Origin: Macrothele yani
Lineage: Eukaryota > Arthropoda > Arachnida > Araneae > Macrothelidae
Length of the DNA: 64,000 nucleotides
NCBI GenBank assembly: GCA_039090855.1
Contig: CM076997.1
Coordinates: 160,052,709-160,116,708, forward strand
Direction: 5' to 3'
The notes under the pieces were generated by a model. The model was not told where the DNA came from. It was given only the letters and a program-made list of their open reading frames with translations, and searched no databases. Position 1 is the first letter of the stretch; every line of letters begins with the position of its first letter. The position numbers were made by a program, and so were the translations under genes. This document shows, piece by piece, positions 29,890 to 41,563 of the stretch.

Positions 29890-30725
29890 TATTAACGGTG
29901 CGTTGCGCGTTTCCCGGTCGCAGTCGGTGTTTCTTTTATTTGATAAGCCCCTGTACGTCTGACGTGAACAATTTAATCTCCTTCTCTCGGGTACTGCTTT
30001 GGCTTTTGGACCTCTTTCCGATACTGAGGTGTATCGGGTACTCTCGACGCCTTTGCGAAGCCATGTTACCAGGTTTCTCCTCAGGGATTATCCTCAGCCT
30101 CATCAGTTGGAGAGCTTTGTCAATCAAGTACGTCTTCATCACTCTACTCTGCTTGCCCGCTGCAAGGATGATGCTGCTCTCCACCCTCAGTGATTATCCT
30201 CAACCATGTCCTCAGCCTCATCAGTTGGAGATATTATCCTCAGTGATTAAAGACATTTAGTTATCAGTGATTATCCTCAGCCTCATCAGTTGGAGAGTTT
30301 TGCCAATCAAGTACGCCTTCATCACTCTACTCTGCTTGCCCGCTGCAAGGATGATGTTGCTCTCCTCTCCTATGTGTAGCGCTTCGACCGTTGTGCTCGT
30401 CGCATCTACTTGCTGGTAATGATGCTCTTCTCTCCTTGGTGATTACCCGGACGTTTCTAGATTCTCCACGCACGAAGGTACTTCTGCCGTCGAAACTCCT
30501 ATGCACCCGTAGCATTGCCTTCTGCCTCACGTGGACTCTTCGTTCTGCTTTGTACCATTCTGACATGTATCTGCTCTCGAGAGTGTGCCTCTTCGCCGGT
30601 ATTGAGTTGCGCTTGCCCTCTGATTGTCCTGTTACCTGCACCGCATCGTTGAACTTTATCGACTGCTCATACTCTGTATTTGTTATGACGGCTACTGGTA
30701 TGGACCTACCTCCCATCATTCTAGG
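29890..30725 (+). pseudogene. Possible gag-like or LINE ORF1 fragment with an internal duplication
   Basis: The plus strand is pyrimidine-rich and yields broken frames such as LRSHVTRFLLRDYPQPHQLE (29999-30193). A block of about 95 bp (starting GATTATCCTCAGCCTCATCA) occurs at about 30086 and again at about 30269, with a partial third copy near 30208. I cannot assign the family. The codon pattern resembles the ORF at 51460 in being Ser/Pro/Leu-rich. Confidence 0.35.
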
Positions 30726-30730
30726 TATAT

Positions 30731-31969
30731 ACGAGAGTAAATCAAAAAGTAAGGTCAATGTTGTCGTATATTAAAGAAACTAAGAGGCATACATATAACA
30801 ATTACCTTTTTCCGAAACATAGTCAAACTGTGGTTCAACGCATGTTTTATATCTGTCTGTAAGCTCCTGGATTCCTGCAGAGAAGAATGCTTTGGCTTGT
30901 TCCTGCAGCCACGAATGCACTGCTGTGTGTACCTGCACATCACTTTGGAAACTGTGGCCTCGCAAAGCGTCTTTCAGAAGACTGACAGCGCCATATCGGG
31001 ACTGCAAGCAGGATGTAGTAACACCTTATTCTTCAACTCAGTAATTGTTTGTTCAGTTGCCAATGCCGTATGTGGACGAGCGTTGTCGTGCAGCAACAGC
31101 ACTTTTTTGGATAACCTTCCCCGTTGTTTTTTGTCAAATTGCTAGTTTGAATTTGTCTTTCAGCAAGTCACTGTATGACTGACTGTTGACTGAGTCACAC
31201 TGTGCTTGATAGTGTTCAGCGATGTGTCCTTTCATATAAAAAAAAAGTCAGCATTCATTTTCGTGCCGAAGGGACAACTTTGAACTTCTTTTTTGCATGG
31301 GGAGCTCGGATGGTTCCACTCCATGCTTTGCCTTTTGTTCTCTTGGTAGTAATGATGAGCCCATGTTTTGTCTCCAGTGAAAATCCTCTCCAGAATACCT
31401 GAATCTAACGCATACCACTGCAAAAAAGTTCTGCCAATTTCCAGGCGCTGCTGCTTGTGCGCATCAAACAACTGCAGTGGCACCCATCTGGCAGACACTT
31501 TATGATATACGAGATCGTCACGCACTGTTGATAATGCAGAACCATAGCTAATACTTACTTTTTCGGAGATTTCAGACTGAGTAACCCGGAGATCTTCTTT
31601 AATAAGATCATCGATGCGATCCACATGGTCCTTTGTGCGAGAGGACGGCCCGAGCGAGCTTCATAAAACACATTCGTTCTACAGGCTTGACACATGTCGC
31701 TGGCTCATACACGTATCTTCCCTATATTGCACAAGCATTCTACGATGAATTTCAGCGGGTTGCACACCCTCAGCCCATACAAATCTTACTACACGTCGCT
31801 GCTCGACGATGGAGCATTCTAACAAACTAGTAACTGCGGTTAGAATATCTGCGATTGTACCCACCAAGAGCCAAGGTCACGTGCCGTCCCCTCCCCAAAT
31901 AGCAATCTGCCGCAGCTCTGCTTGCCTACGTAACGAGAGCACTGACCTTACTTTTTGATTCACCCTCGT
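30731..31969 (-). mobile_element. mariner transposon, decayed
   Basis: Inverted ends are ACGAGAGTAAATCAAAAAGT at 30731 and the complement of ACGAGGGTGAATCAAAAAGT ending at 31969. They continue to about 35 bp with a few mismatches. The length of 1239 bp fits mariner. A flanking TA is visible on the left but not on the right. Confidence 0.85.
30780..31850 (-). pseudogene. mariner transposase, frameshifted
   Basis: The N-terminal part has EQRRVVRFVWAEGVQPAEIH, the mariner helix-turn-helix. The middle frame (31232-31624) has DDLIKEDLRVTQSEISEK, then YHKVSARWVPLQL (the WVPHEL-type motif) and IFTGDKTWAHHYYQENKRQS with the first catalytic Asp. The C-terminal piece (30780-31007) has DVQVHTAVHSWLQEQAKAFF. 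Frameshifts and stops separate the parts. The YSPDLAP-type block with the third Asp is not clear, so the protein is dead. Confidence 0.85.
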
Positions 31970-34900
31970 TTCAATGTCTTCTGTAAACATTCGTTTACAC
32001 TCCATGATAACCTTTCCCTGAACTTTCTTGAGACTAATAAAGCGATTTTGAACCCTGTACGTTTGAAGTAAATTTATAAACCTTAATGGGTAAGCCTGTT
32101 TTGTAAAAACGTACGCCACAAGTTTGAAAAAGGCATACGTGTAGCTCGGAGTCTCTCTGAAAGGAAGTGTCATGGTCGGCCTTCTGTGTTCAGTCGAGGT
32201 ATAGTAACAGGTATGAGAGACCCGAATTTTAGCTTAACGTGAGGCATGATGATGGGCATGATAGACGCTATTATTGGCTTTCTTTGGAAGAAAAGGCCAA
32301 CCTTTTTTCAAATGGAAGAACATTCAAGTTCAGCGTGTGGGAAGAACGTGAATAGTTACCATGAAATCGCTAGCTGTGTGCCAACATCTGGTTTGCGTAG
32401 CAAAGCCGACAACACAAGATTTTGCGCCATTATTTCTATTAGCAAAATTTGTCTCTTACGCCAACGTTAAGCTCAAACGGTTGAGGATAGACAGAAGAAG
32501 TTCAACACCCACATAACCCAGATGAGATCATTAAACCAAATTACATTTTGAGGGTTTCGAGTAATCTTACAGCAATTAGTCATTTTGTGGGTCTGCCATC
32601 ATTAGGGTCAAGAACTGATGAGGCTTAATTCCAAATAGTTATAGCATTTGTAATCTACTTTACAGATTCATCGCTGGTGGCTGGTACATTGAAAGTAGTC
32701 ACGATTCTTCTCGATAATGCTAGTTCCCGTAAGCCGGAAGAGCCGCCCAAAACTTAAGATCTTCGGTTGGGAGGTTAGTCTGAAGCCACCGTATTCTCTG
32801 AATCTTCTCTCATAACACTTTCACTCGTTGTCGGTGTTTCAGCAACAGGATAATGAAACGTTTTATCAAGTGGAAGCTTTATAGAAAGGCAGGGGATCGT
32901 TTTCTTCGGCCAAACCAGGTTTTTTTTTCTTGATGTTTGAAAGAAAATATAACCACTTTCTGTGTTGTCTTTATTGTCTATTAAATAATTCTTTTCTTAT
33001 GTCATAATCTGTTTACAATTCCAAAACACCAAGAATTTACTTAATGACCGTTGATATTAGGATCTTTAAATCCTATCTTAATAATTATGTTGCGTAACAT
33101 AATTCCCTTTTTTATTGCCAAGTACGAAAAGCCATCTTAAGTGCTCTGCTGGTGGTTTGGTAAACAACGGGTCGTTTCGCTACCAGACGATTGCAGCTGT
33201 TCGCAAGTGTGAGGGATGCTGCCTTTCTTTTCTCTTACCGTGAGAAAACTTTTCAAGAAGTGAGCTTTGATCTCAGTCGGTCACGCGATGACTTCTTGTG
33301 TGCAGTTAAAAGAAAAAGCAACGAGTTGACAGTTTAGAGTGATCTTGTGTCGATGAAAGAGGACGTTGGTTTTATTTTGTGAGCGTGTTAAACTAGTACT
33401 TTGTGTTGATGTAGAAGTGTATATACGTGGATTACACTATTCTCCATGTATGAGATATATTTTCATTTTTATGTCAACGACGACCGAGAGGTTAATTGTT
33501 TTAAAGCAAAGATTTGTGGTGCTTAAATTATTTCCTGCAGTACCAAGTAAATCGTTTGTTTGAAGAACTAATTAACTAGGAATAGTCGGACATACTCTTT
33601 CACATATGACTTGTTGAATGTTCATTCAACGTGTTTGTGCCGAATCTGTATTTTATTGTAGTTATTATATATTGCTGTAATTTTTTGTTGGTGTGATCCT
33701 CTCTGGAGGAAATCATTATTTGCTCGCTCTCTTCGTCACTGTTTTTTGATCCAGAAGTCGAACACGACCGTTCCGGTGCATTATCCTGTGCGTGGCGTAT
33801 CGAAAGTGATTCGAGGCAGGTCACCAGCGACATAACAATAATCTACCGACATTCTGCTGATAATTAAATGATTTCACCTGAACTCATTTCTAAATGCGCT
33901 TAAGTCTTCTTTCAGGTAAGGTTTGACTTATTCTTAATCTTCGTAAGAAACTGTAGGTTTCTATCTACGTAATAAAAAGTTAATGCCTAAAATTGTTTGT
34001 AAGACAATGATATTACTTCCATATTGGGAGCCGAGTAATGATTTAAATCTCAAAGAAAATCGGCTGACTTAAGGTGAAAAATGGGACCGAGTGGCATCAA
34101 ATACAAATAAACACCTTAAACAAAATGGATTTACTGGAGTTTGGGTTTTATAGAAAAAGAAACAGAAGCAACAACAACAAAAAAGTTTTCTTTTTTCATC
34201 AAACATTCACAATCATATTTTTTTTATTTTTTTTATTTTTCTTTTCTTTCTTTGAGACAAACTAGATCACTTTTACAATTGCTCGATCACTCAGGTGGAT
34301 CAGGTGAAGAACCTATAACAAAAATCCGAATCTTATTACACCTAAGATTCTCAACAAGCTTAAAGTGCACAACAACAAGAAATGAATATTCAGGAATGAA
34401 AACAAAAACATGAAAATAAAATGCAAAAATTTATATACCTGTAAAAGAAGCGCGTAAAATGATTTATATTTCATGCGCACAATCAATTTACATGATGCGA
34501 GGAGGAAATATATTCACAATTTAAAAAAGAAGTCTGTTTAAAACAATATAAATGACTTTCCTTCTTTCAACAACGGGAAAAGAAAAAACCTTTAAGAAGA
34601 AGGGGAACCAGAAAAACTTCCTGCATAAACAGATAATGCAAATCAAAGGAAATAAAAACAGAGAAAAAGAAGGAAAATAAACTCAGCAACGTTCTTGCCC
34701 AATGAATGATTGTGTTTGCAAATTCTCTGCAAAGCATCTGCAATTTAATTTGAACGGCTGATTCTCTAGTATCGATTTCCCCCAAGAAGCGGGAGTAAAA
34801 GTCTCTTGCATATATAGGACTGCTTGAAATTCGGCTTTGAGTGGCGATGTCACTTGTCATGGGATCCACCCCTTCCATGTCTCAGGGAAACGACGTGGAT

Positions 34901-36160
34901 GTGATGTCTCCGACATGATTAGCTACCATGGTGTTCTCCCCCCCGCCGTCGTCGACCCCTTTACCTCCCATCCCTGGCGACCCATCATTTTCATCCTCAG
35001 CATCCGTCCTCTCCTGCTGCCTCATCCCTTCCTTTAGCTCTTCCTTTCCCTCATTTTGTCCTGTCACTTTCTTTCTGACACCGATTCATAAACTATTCCT
35101 GGCGCAAGGTAGGGGGCAGAAGATGATGAAAAAACTGAAGGGGGATTCTTCTCTGTCAAAACTTCTTCAAGTACTAAATTACCTTGTTCCAAATATTTCT
35201 TCTCCAGCATTTCTTTTTCTTAAAACTGTCTTTCCTTGTCACTTTAAAAATCCCGGAGGATATCGCAGTAAATCAGGGACCCATCTTTTGGTTTAAGGAA
35301 AACACTGCTTTTGTATCAGCTTACTTCTCTGCAAAAATATATGATATTATGTCCAATTTTTGTTATGAAATTTTAACGTGTGAATGATGAGAAGCGGCGT
35401 TCCTAATTTGCTTATACGTACTAAAATCAAGTTACTCTCTTCTCTCTCAAATATGGCAACTTTCAGCTATGCGCTCGAAATGAAACGCGATATATTACCA
35501 AAAATTATGAAATCACAGAACGCATCTGATTTGCATTGGTCCATTTTTCTTGTTTCTTATGTCCTTCGTTAAAGAAACATTAGCCACATCGTAATATCTG
35601 TAATGCCCATTGCATAATCACATTTTAATACAGGCTTGTTAACTCTGCAAAGGTGTTGCTTGAAAAATCTCGAAATTTGGTGTCAATGGGGAAACATAGA
35701 AATTCAAAAGAATAAGTGATTTAACTTTGAAAAAAATTAAAATACACCAGACTACACTAAAAACAGAGCTATCTCAAAACCTGGAGATACATTGGAAAAA
35801 GACCGTCGCGGATTCGATCTGCTAAGGTCATCTCTTGAGTGAGTCCCAGTAGTCTTTGGTGAAAACTAAGAACAGAGCAAGCCTTTTGGAAATTTACGCT
35901 AACAACATTTGAAACTCACTCGGAAAAACTTTTCAGCTCAAAATCTCAAATTTATTCGCGACAGTACGACTTCTTATGCATTTGCTTTATTCTGGAATGT
36001 TAGGTGTTTTCTATTATTCCTGGCATTTTTTAGGACCACATCAGCGGTAAATCCTTTCTCATATTTTTATCTGCACGTTTTGTAAAGGTTTTTGGCCTAA
36101 CGATTTCCATTTTCGTACGTAGTGATGAATCTCATTTGACCATGTCCTCATCTGAAAGTT
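31970..36160. other. Long AT-rich stretch without recognisable genes
   Basis: I find no family match in any frame. The region at about 33160-33370 reads like an untranslated leader, and a donor-like CAGGTAAGG occurs at 33913, but no coding exon can be joined to it. The 77-residue minus frame at 33600-33833 (MSLVTCLESLSIRHAQ) and the plus frame at 34837-35037 have no support beyond being open. An (AAC)n/T-rich tract lies near 34165-34255. Confidence 0.4.
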
Positions 36161-36345
36161 GCCGCCCTGTGGCGCAGTGGTCTAAGACCTGAATTATGAC
36201 CATTCTTCCGGGAGGCAATGACGTTTTCTCTTACGACACTGAATCTCTCCCTCCTCTTGAACCAGCGGTCCTAAATCAGGGACGGGAAACTGCTCATAGC
36301 CCATCGCGTGGCTCGCTGTGGCCGTTGAACCCCAAACCAACCAAT
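36161..36345 (+). mobile_element. tRNA-derived SINE, diverged copy with damaged tRNA part
   Basis: It starts GCCGCCCTGTGGCGCAGTGG and keeps the 3' half words: ACCAGCGGTCCTAAATCAGG, GACGGGAAACTGCTCATAGC and TGGCCGTTGAACC. The B box is lost. It runs directly into the 50-bp minisatellite. Confidence 0.75.
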
Positions 36346-36353
36346 CATGTAAA

Positions 36354-36715
36354 GGTCAAATGCAAGAGTGAAGGATTCCAGGGTACCGTCTACCCATCTT
36401 AATGGTCAAATGCAAGAATGAAAGATCCCAAGGTACCTTATACCCATCTGAAAGTCAAATGCTAGAGTGAAGGATCCCGGTACCTTCTACCCATTTTAAA
36501 AGTTAAATGCAAGAGTGAAGGATCCCAGGTTACCCTCTACCCATCTTAAAGGTCAAATCAAATAGTGAAGGATCCCAGTGTACCTTCTACCCATCTTAAA
36601 GGTCAAATGCAACATCTTAAAGGTCACATGGATACCAGGGTACCTTCTACCATCTGAAGGTCAAATGCAAGAGTGAAGGATCCCAGGATATCTTCTACCT
36701 ATCTTACAGGAAACA
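36354..36715 (+). repeat. ~50-bp minisatellite
   Basis: About seven units are built on GGTCAAATGCAAGAGTGAAG followed by GATCCCAGGGTACCTTCTAC and CCATCTTAAA. Starts at 36354, 36404 and about 36453 give a period near 50. Units are 80-95 percent alike, with one shortened unit near 36607. Confidence 0.85.
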
Positions 36716-36834
36716 AACATTAGAGTAGATAATATACACTGAGGTGTCAAAAAAACTGGAACGGGGGCTATCCTATCCATTAGAATGCCACCACACCCAT
36801 GCAGCAATTAGTATCGTCAACAAACGATCTATTA

Positions 36835-38045
36835 CACGGTCGTATCAGAATAATATGACCACCTACCTAAAAATGGGAATAACCACCCTTGGCCCGGATG
36901 ACAGCGGAGAGACGGAGTGAAATGGACTCAATGGGACCATCGAAGGTTCCCCGAGGCACACGTTCGCATTCGGACTGCAGCAGAGCACAGAGGTCCCGGA
37001 GATGGCGTGGTTGTGGGTCGGCATTTCGAACATGTCGATCCACACAGTTGTACAAGTGCTCTATAGGATTGAGGTAGGGCGATTTCGCCGGCCAAAGAAG
37101 AACGGAGATATTGCTGTCGTGTCTCTGAACTAGTTACGCACCCCCTTAGCTACATGACAGGTACCTGTGTCCTGTTGGTAGACACCATCACCACCAGGGT
37201 AAACGCCCAACATAAAGGAGTGCATGTCTGCAGCGAAAATGGACAAGTAACCATTGGCGTTCAGGGACCCATCCTGTGGTACCAGCGGTCTCAGGTCATA
37301 ACAGGAAAACATCCCACAGACATGCGCACTCCCACTTCCGGCCTGTACTTGACTTACAAGCGTTTCCTGGTGTTGGTTCGCGTATGATTGACGCCGTGTC
37401 CGCCACCGCTCGTCATTTCTGTGGAGTAGAAACCTCGATTCGTCGGAGAAGACAATCTTTTCCCCCTCTTCCACTGTCCAATGACGGTAGTCCCATGCGA
37501 ACTGCAGGCGTTGTTGCCTATAGACCTCGGGTAACATGAGCGCCTTGACGCAGCGTTGACTCCGGGGACCCATGAGTAACAGGGTTCGCTCTACTGTTAT
37601 CGGGGACACGTATCTGGGTGCCCCATCGTTCATATGCAATGTCAATTGCTGCACTGTTGCGCGTTAATTGCCCTTTACCAGTCGACGTTCTCCTCTGAAG
37701 TGGATGACCTTTAGGGCTCCACAGTTATGACGTCATGAGGTACTCGGTGTGCCAGCGGTCCATTCTTGTTACACCCTTACTAAAGCACCTCGCGAACACA
37801 CCACGAAGTCTGCTGTTTTTTATATGCTTCCACTCTTGGTGCTGTAGCCGCTGATCATTCCTTTTTGAACGTTCGTCAAATCATTACTTCTGTCCATTGT
37901 GCTCAGGTAAGCGCACTGTGGCTCATCTATCCTGGCTGGCAGCTTATATCTCCGTGTGGTCGACATTGTCACGTGAACTTTGTGACGCGCCTGAGCGGGT
38001 ACACTGTGATTTCGGGCGTGGTCATATTATTCTGATACAACTATG
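36835..38045 (-). mobile_element. Tc1-type transposon, second family, copy 1
   Basis: This 1211-bp element is flanked by TA (36833-36834 and 38046-38047). Its inverted ends of about 27 bp share the core GTATCAGAATAATATGACCA. The transposase on the minus strand is frameshifted and unlike that of the D-36-E family. Confidence 0.88.
36863..37897 (-). pseudogene. Tc1-type transposase, second family, broken
   Basis: It begins MDRSNDLTNVQKGMISGY. After stops it continues in the 174-residue frame (37130-37654) with VSPITVERTLLLMG, HWTVEEGEKIVFSDESRFLL (first Asp) and GDGVYQQDTGTCHVA (second Asp). A stop and a frameshift near 37130 precede LLWPAKSPYLNPIEHL (Glu). The C-terminus is LSAVIRAKGGYSHF at 36863. 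All three acids are still readable, but at least three lesions break the chain. Confidence 0.85.
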
Positions 38046-38087
38046 TATAGAGACAGATTCTCCGCAAGCTCAAGTAGTAGCATGCGC

Positions 38088-38266
38088 GAGTAAATAAATC
38101 CATCGTTCTTTCCACGTAAAGCAACGCACAGCAACCGAAAAATTGTTATTCGGCCGCGATAGGGATATCGAGTGATTCCGGATTTGTTTCCCCGACGGCG
38201 GCCGAATAAAAAAATTCGGTTGCTGTGCGTTGCTTTACGTGGAAAGAGCGATGGATTTATTTACTC
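38088..38266. repeat. 179-bp near-perfect hairpin element
   Basis: The arms are about 69 bp (38088-38157 and 38198-38266). They run from GAGTAAATAAATCCATCG to TTATTCGGCCGC and back, with only a few mismatches, around a loop of about 40 bp. There is no ORF. This is a small MITE or a snap-back insertion. Confidence 0.85.
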
Positions 38267-38304
38267 AACTGACGCCACGTATTTAGATGATTTTGACAGT
38301 AGCA

Positions 38305-38841
38305 TTCGCATTTAAGATGGCAGCTTATCAGGATTTGGGTGATTTCGAAAGTGGAATGACAGTCGTCGCCCGGGAAATAGGTCATTCCAACTCAGAAATT
38401 ACCACGCAATTTGGATTTACGCAAGCAGCATTTCCAAGGATGCACGTGGACTACGCAAATGCAGAGAAAACATCCAGATTTGCGTAGTCCACGTGTGGCC
38501 GTAGAAAAGCCCTGGACGTTCTTGGGCAGAGGCGTCTGGCAAGCATTGTAACATCCACCCGGAGTGCAACATGGCCGCGAATGACACAAAAATTCGATGC
38601 TGGTGCCATTAGTAGCATCAACGTCGGACAGTGTAACGTTCCCTGCATTCAGTGGAGCTCCAGATCCGACGGCCCACCCATGACACAATGCTGAACCAAA
38701 GACACAAGACTGTGAGCCACACCTGGGTTCGAGAACACCGCCATCGGACGCTTGATGACTCAAAACGTGTAGCCTGATCCGATGAATCGCAGTACCAAAT
38801 ATTTCGGGCAGATGGCCGACTCCGGGTGTGGAGACAACCCC
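38305..38841 (+). pseudogene. Tc1-type transposase remnant, third family, with an internal inversion
   Basis: The start MAAYQDLGDFESGMTVVARE resembles a Tc1 N-terminal helix-turn-helix. Further on, the frame near 38780 gives SQYQIFRADGRLRVWRQPHE, the block after the first catalytic Asp. A perfect 18-bp inverted repeat (CACGTGGACTACGCAAAT at 38443-38460, inverted at 38478-38495) sits where the coding sequence breaks. It suggests a local foldback rearrangement. Confidence 0.6.
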
Positions 38842-39455
38842 ACGAGGCAATGGATCCTGCATTCCTACAAAGGAGAGTGCAGGGCGGTAGTGGCTTCGTT
38901 ATGGAGTGGGGTGTTTTCAAATAACTTCACGAAGCAATGGATCCCGCATGCCTACAAGGCTCAGTGCAGGCCGGTGGTGGCTCTGTTGTAGTGTGGGGTG
39001 TTTTCAAATAACCTCACGAGGCAATGGATCCCGCATGCCTACAAGGGACAGTGCAGGTCGGTAGTGACTCTGCTTTGGTGTGGGGTGTTTTCAGCCAATG
39101 AAACCCGCATGCCTACAAGGGACAGTACAGGGCGGTGGTGGCTCTGTTATGAGTGGGGTGTTTTCAAATAACCTCTCGAGGCAATGGATCCCGCATGCCT
39201 ACAAGGCAAAGTGCAGGCCGGTGGTGGCTCTGTTATGGTGTAGAGTATTTTCAAATAACTTCACGAGGCAATAGATCCCACATGCCTACGAGGGACAGTA
39301 CAGGGCGGTGGTGTATCTGTTATGGCGTGGGGTGTTTTCAAATAACCTCGATCCCGAATGCCTACAAGGGACAGTGTAGGCCGGTGGTGGCTCTGTTATG
39401 GTGTAGGGTGTTTTAAAAACCTCACGAGGCAATAGATCCCGCATGCCTACAAGGG
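38842..39455 (+). repeat. 87-bp minisatellite derived from transposase coding sequence
   Basis: About eight units are based on ACGAGGCAATGGATCCCGCA, then TGCCTACAAGGGACAGTGCA and a GGTGGTGGCTCTGTTATGG block. Starts at 38842, 38929, 39016, 39176, 39263 and 39424 give spacings of 87 or its multiples, and two units are shortened. Read in the transposase frame, a unit gives AMDPACLQGTVQ and VMVWGVFS-like text, the block that follows RVWR in Tc1 transposases. The period is 29 codons. Confidence 0.85.
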
Positions 39456-39460
39456 AGAGT

Positions 39461-40320
39461 TATATTTTCATAAGTGCATACTACATTTACGTAAGTACAT
39501 ATTATATTTACATATTTTACATATATTTTACATAAGTGTTGTTCACATGCATCTGCTTAAAGGTCTCTAATTCAGTGGTTGGTGTGTGTACAGTTAGAAT
39601 TTTTCAAAATAACAAACATTCGCCCCTGGGAATTATCTTTAAGATATCGTTTTACACTGAATTTCATCTTTTTTCTTCTTTATCATATTCTTTTTTGCTT
39701 AATTGATTACATTATTTTTGATCACTAAAAATGGTGGAATAGATTTTAAGAACCGGTTATTCTATCGGCAAACCAGAGAAAGATCTTTGCGAATTCCCCG
39801 CTACCCTTATTTCCATTTTTATCGTATTTTAACAACCTAACGCTGAAATATTTTTATTTCTGTATAATACAGTAAATAGAGAATTACGGAGCTGGGTGTT
39901 ATTTTTTTATCCCAAATCGGAATAATCATTTGCCCTCTTTAATTGCTTTGGGAGAAGTTAGGAATTGTGGACGGGAAACATTCAGCAGAAGGGTTTCCTA
40001 TATTTCCTTTATCCTTGCATCAAAGGTGTTCTGGGCAGTGAAACTGAACTGGATGTTATTTAGTTAAAATAAAGAAGGGAAAGTGGGCGATAACATACCA
40101 ACTGCTTCAGAGTTCGGGCCTTTGAAAATCTCAGTCGCAGTATTGATCGAATAGGCTCGAGAGAACCTTCAGCTATGTGAACAACATCCTTATCTTGCAA
40201 CACATTTCTGACTGGCAACCTAATCTTCATTTCTGATTTGAACACCATAGATCCCCTGTACATTCCAAGGAAGGAATGCAAATTTTAAGTTGCCAAGACT
40301 TCCGAACCTGGCTAAAGATT
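39461..40320. other. AT-rich non-coding stretch
   Basis: No gene or repeat family recognised. The 73-residue minus frame at 40060-40281 has no support. Confidence 0.45.
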
Positions 40321-40428
40321 TACCGTATATACTGGTATGTAAACTGAAAATTTTTGGAAGAAATCCTGCTTTCGAAGTTGGGGGTCGGCTTATATGCGGG
40401 TCACTAAAAATGAAAAAGAATTATGAAA

Positions 40429-40552
40429 TATATTTTCACCCAGAGTGCTGCTAATATAATCAGTGCAAAACCTACGGGAATAGGTGCTGCTAATATAATC
40501 AGTGCAACACCTACGGGAATAGGTGCTGCTAATATAATCAGCGCAATACCTA
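40429..40552 (+). repeat. 39-bp tandem repeat, about three units
   Basis: GTGCTGCTAATATAATCAGT followed by GCAAAACCTACGGGAATAG repeats at about 40446, 40485 and 40524 with single-base differences. Confidence 0.8.
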
Positions 40553-40718
40553 ATCCTATTATAAATTGAAGCCATGGAATTTCTTGCTTCCAAACATGAA
40601 GGAATCCTCTTATTTAATTTCCGCTTGGAACTGCGTGCTGCCCTGTAGAACCGCACTGAGTCAGACATCGGATATATCACTTGGCTGTTGAGGAGGAGAA
40701 CAACAGCACTCGTGTGGG

Positions 40719-41124
40719 ATGCCTTTAGAACACATACAACTGAAGGTGTTAAAAATGGCAAAGGAAACAAATATTACATACAGGTATATGGTAGTAATAC
40801 CTAGTGGTTTATCATCACTTTTTCAGCCATTTGACGTTAGCTTGATAACGCCTTTTAAAGGCAAACGTCGGCAGAAATGTATTGATCAACAGATGTGGAA
40901 ACAGAAAGAGGCCGACATTGGCTTTGTTACTTCGTATGTGAAAGAAGCGTGGGACGCAATTCCGCCACAAATGGTAATGAAATATTTCAAAAATGCGGTA
41001 TAATAATGTCATGGATGGAAAGGAAGATGATGTGATTTACGATTCAGCTGGAGAAAACAGGAACGACGATGAACTTGGTGACGATGTTTATATTGACGAC
41101 GCAAGCGGAACGGAAGTGGATTGA
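40719..41124 (+). pseudogene. pogo/Tigger-type transposase C-terminal fragment
   Basis: The 94-residue frame has VIPSGLSSLFQPFDVSLITP, then FVTSYVKEAWDAIPPQMVMK, the conserved end of the DDE domain in pogo/Tigger and JRK-like transposases. After a stop at about 41003, a frame change gives DGKEDDVIYDSAG and a very acidic tail ending at TGA near 41124, which is also typical of the family. Catalytic residues upstream are absent. Confidence 0.75.
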
Positions 41125-41524
41125 CAGGAATGTTTTGGAAACTCCGTTAGTGAGCCAGACTTTGATGAATTTTAAAGAAGGTAATATCAGAAATTTTAAT
41201 ATTTTATAACAACAAATAAGTTTCCCCAAATCTTGAAATTTAAAGTCGGCTTATATGCAGGTCAAGGATTTTCACTAATTTTTAGCTGCTGAAGTTGAAC
41301 ACCATAGATCCCCGGCTTATGCACGAGATCGGCTTATATGCGAGCATATACAGCAAAAAATTCTGTGAATGGACAAACGAAAAAGTATGGAGCAAAAAAG
41401 AAAAAAATGTGCCAGAATCTGGTTTTTATTCCAATTTAAAAAAGTTTTTATTCCAATTTTAATCAGATTGTCAGCCCCTCATCTCCCGGTTTCCGTTCAA
41501 GCTCACCATCAGTTACACTATTCA

Positions 41525-41527
<3 letters not shown>

Positions 41528-41562
<35 letters not shown>
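41528..41562. repeat. (CA)n microsatellite
   Basis: About 17 uninterrupted CA units. Confidence 0.95.

Positions 41563-41563
<1 letters not shown>

Larger units (their letters stand above)
40322..41352 (+). mobile_element. pogo/Tigger-type DNA transposon remnant
   Basis: The ends are weakly inverted: CCGTATATACTGGTATGTAA at the left, and at the right the complement of CTGTATATGCTCGCATATAA. Both are followed inside by GGTCGGCTTATATGCGG-like words (40386, 41246, 41330). The right half encodes the end of a DDE transposase. Most of the transposase is missing. Confidence 0.65.

Noticed and set aside
33600..33833. A 77-residue minus-strand gene (MSLVTCLESLSIRHAQ...)
   Set aside because: No family resemblance, no neighbouring exon and AT-rich context. 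It is open by chance as far as I can tell.
33160..33920. A host 5' untranslated exon with a splice donor at about 33913
   Set aside because: It rests only on a leader-like look and one CAGGTAAGG. No coding exon or acceptor could be joined to it.
34837..35296. Ser/Pro-rich plus-strand ORFs as a host gene
   Set aside because: Low-complexity composition explains the open frames, and both strands are open in the same place.
38842..39455. CRISPR-like array
   Set aside because: Units are contiguous with no unique spacers, and they derive from transposase coding sequence in a eukaryotic genome.
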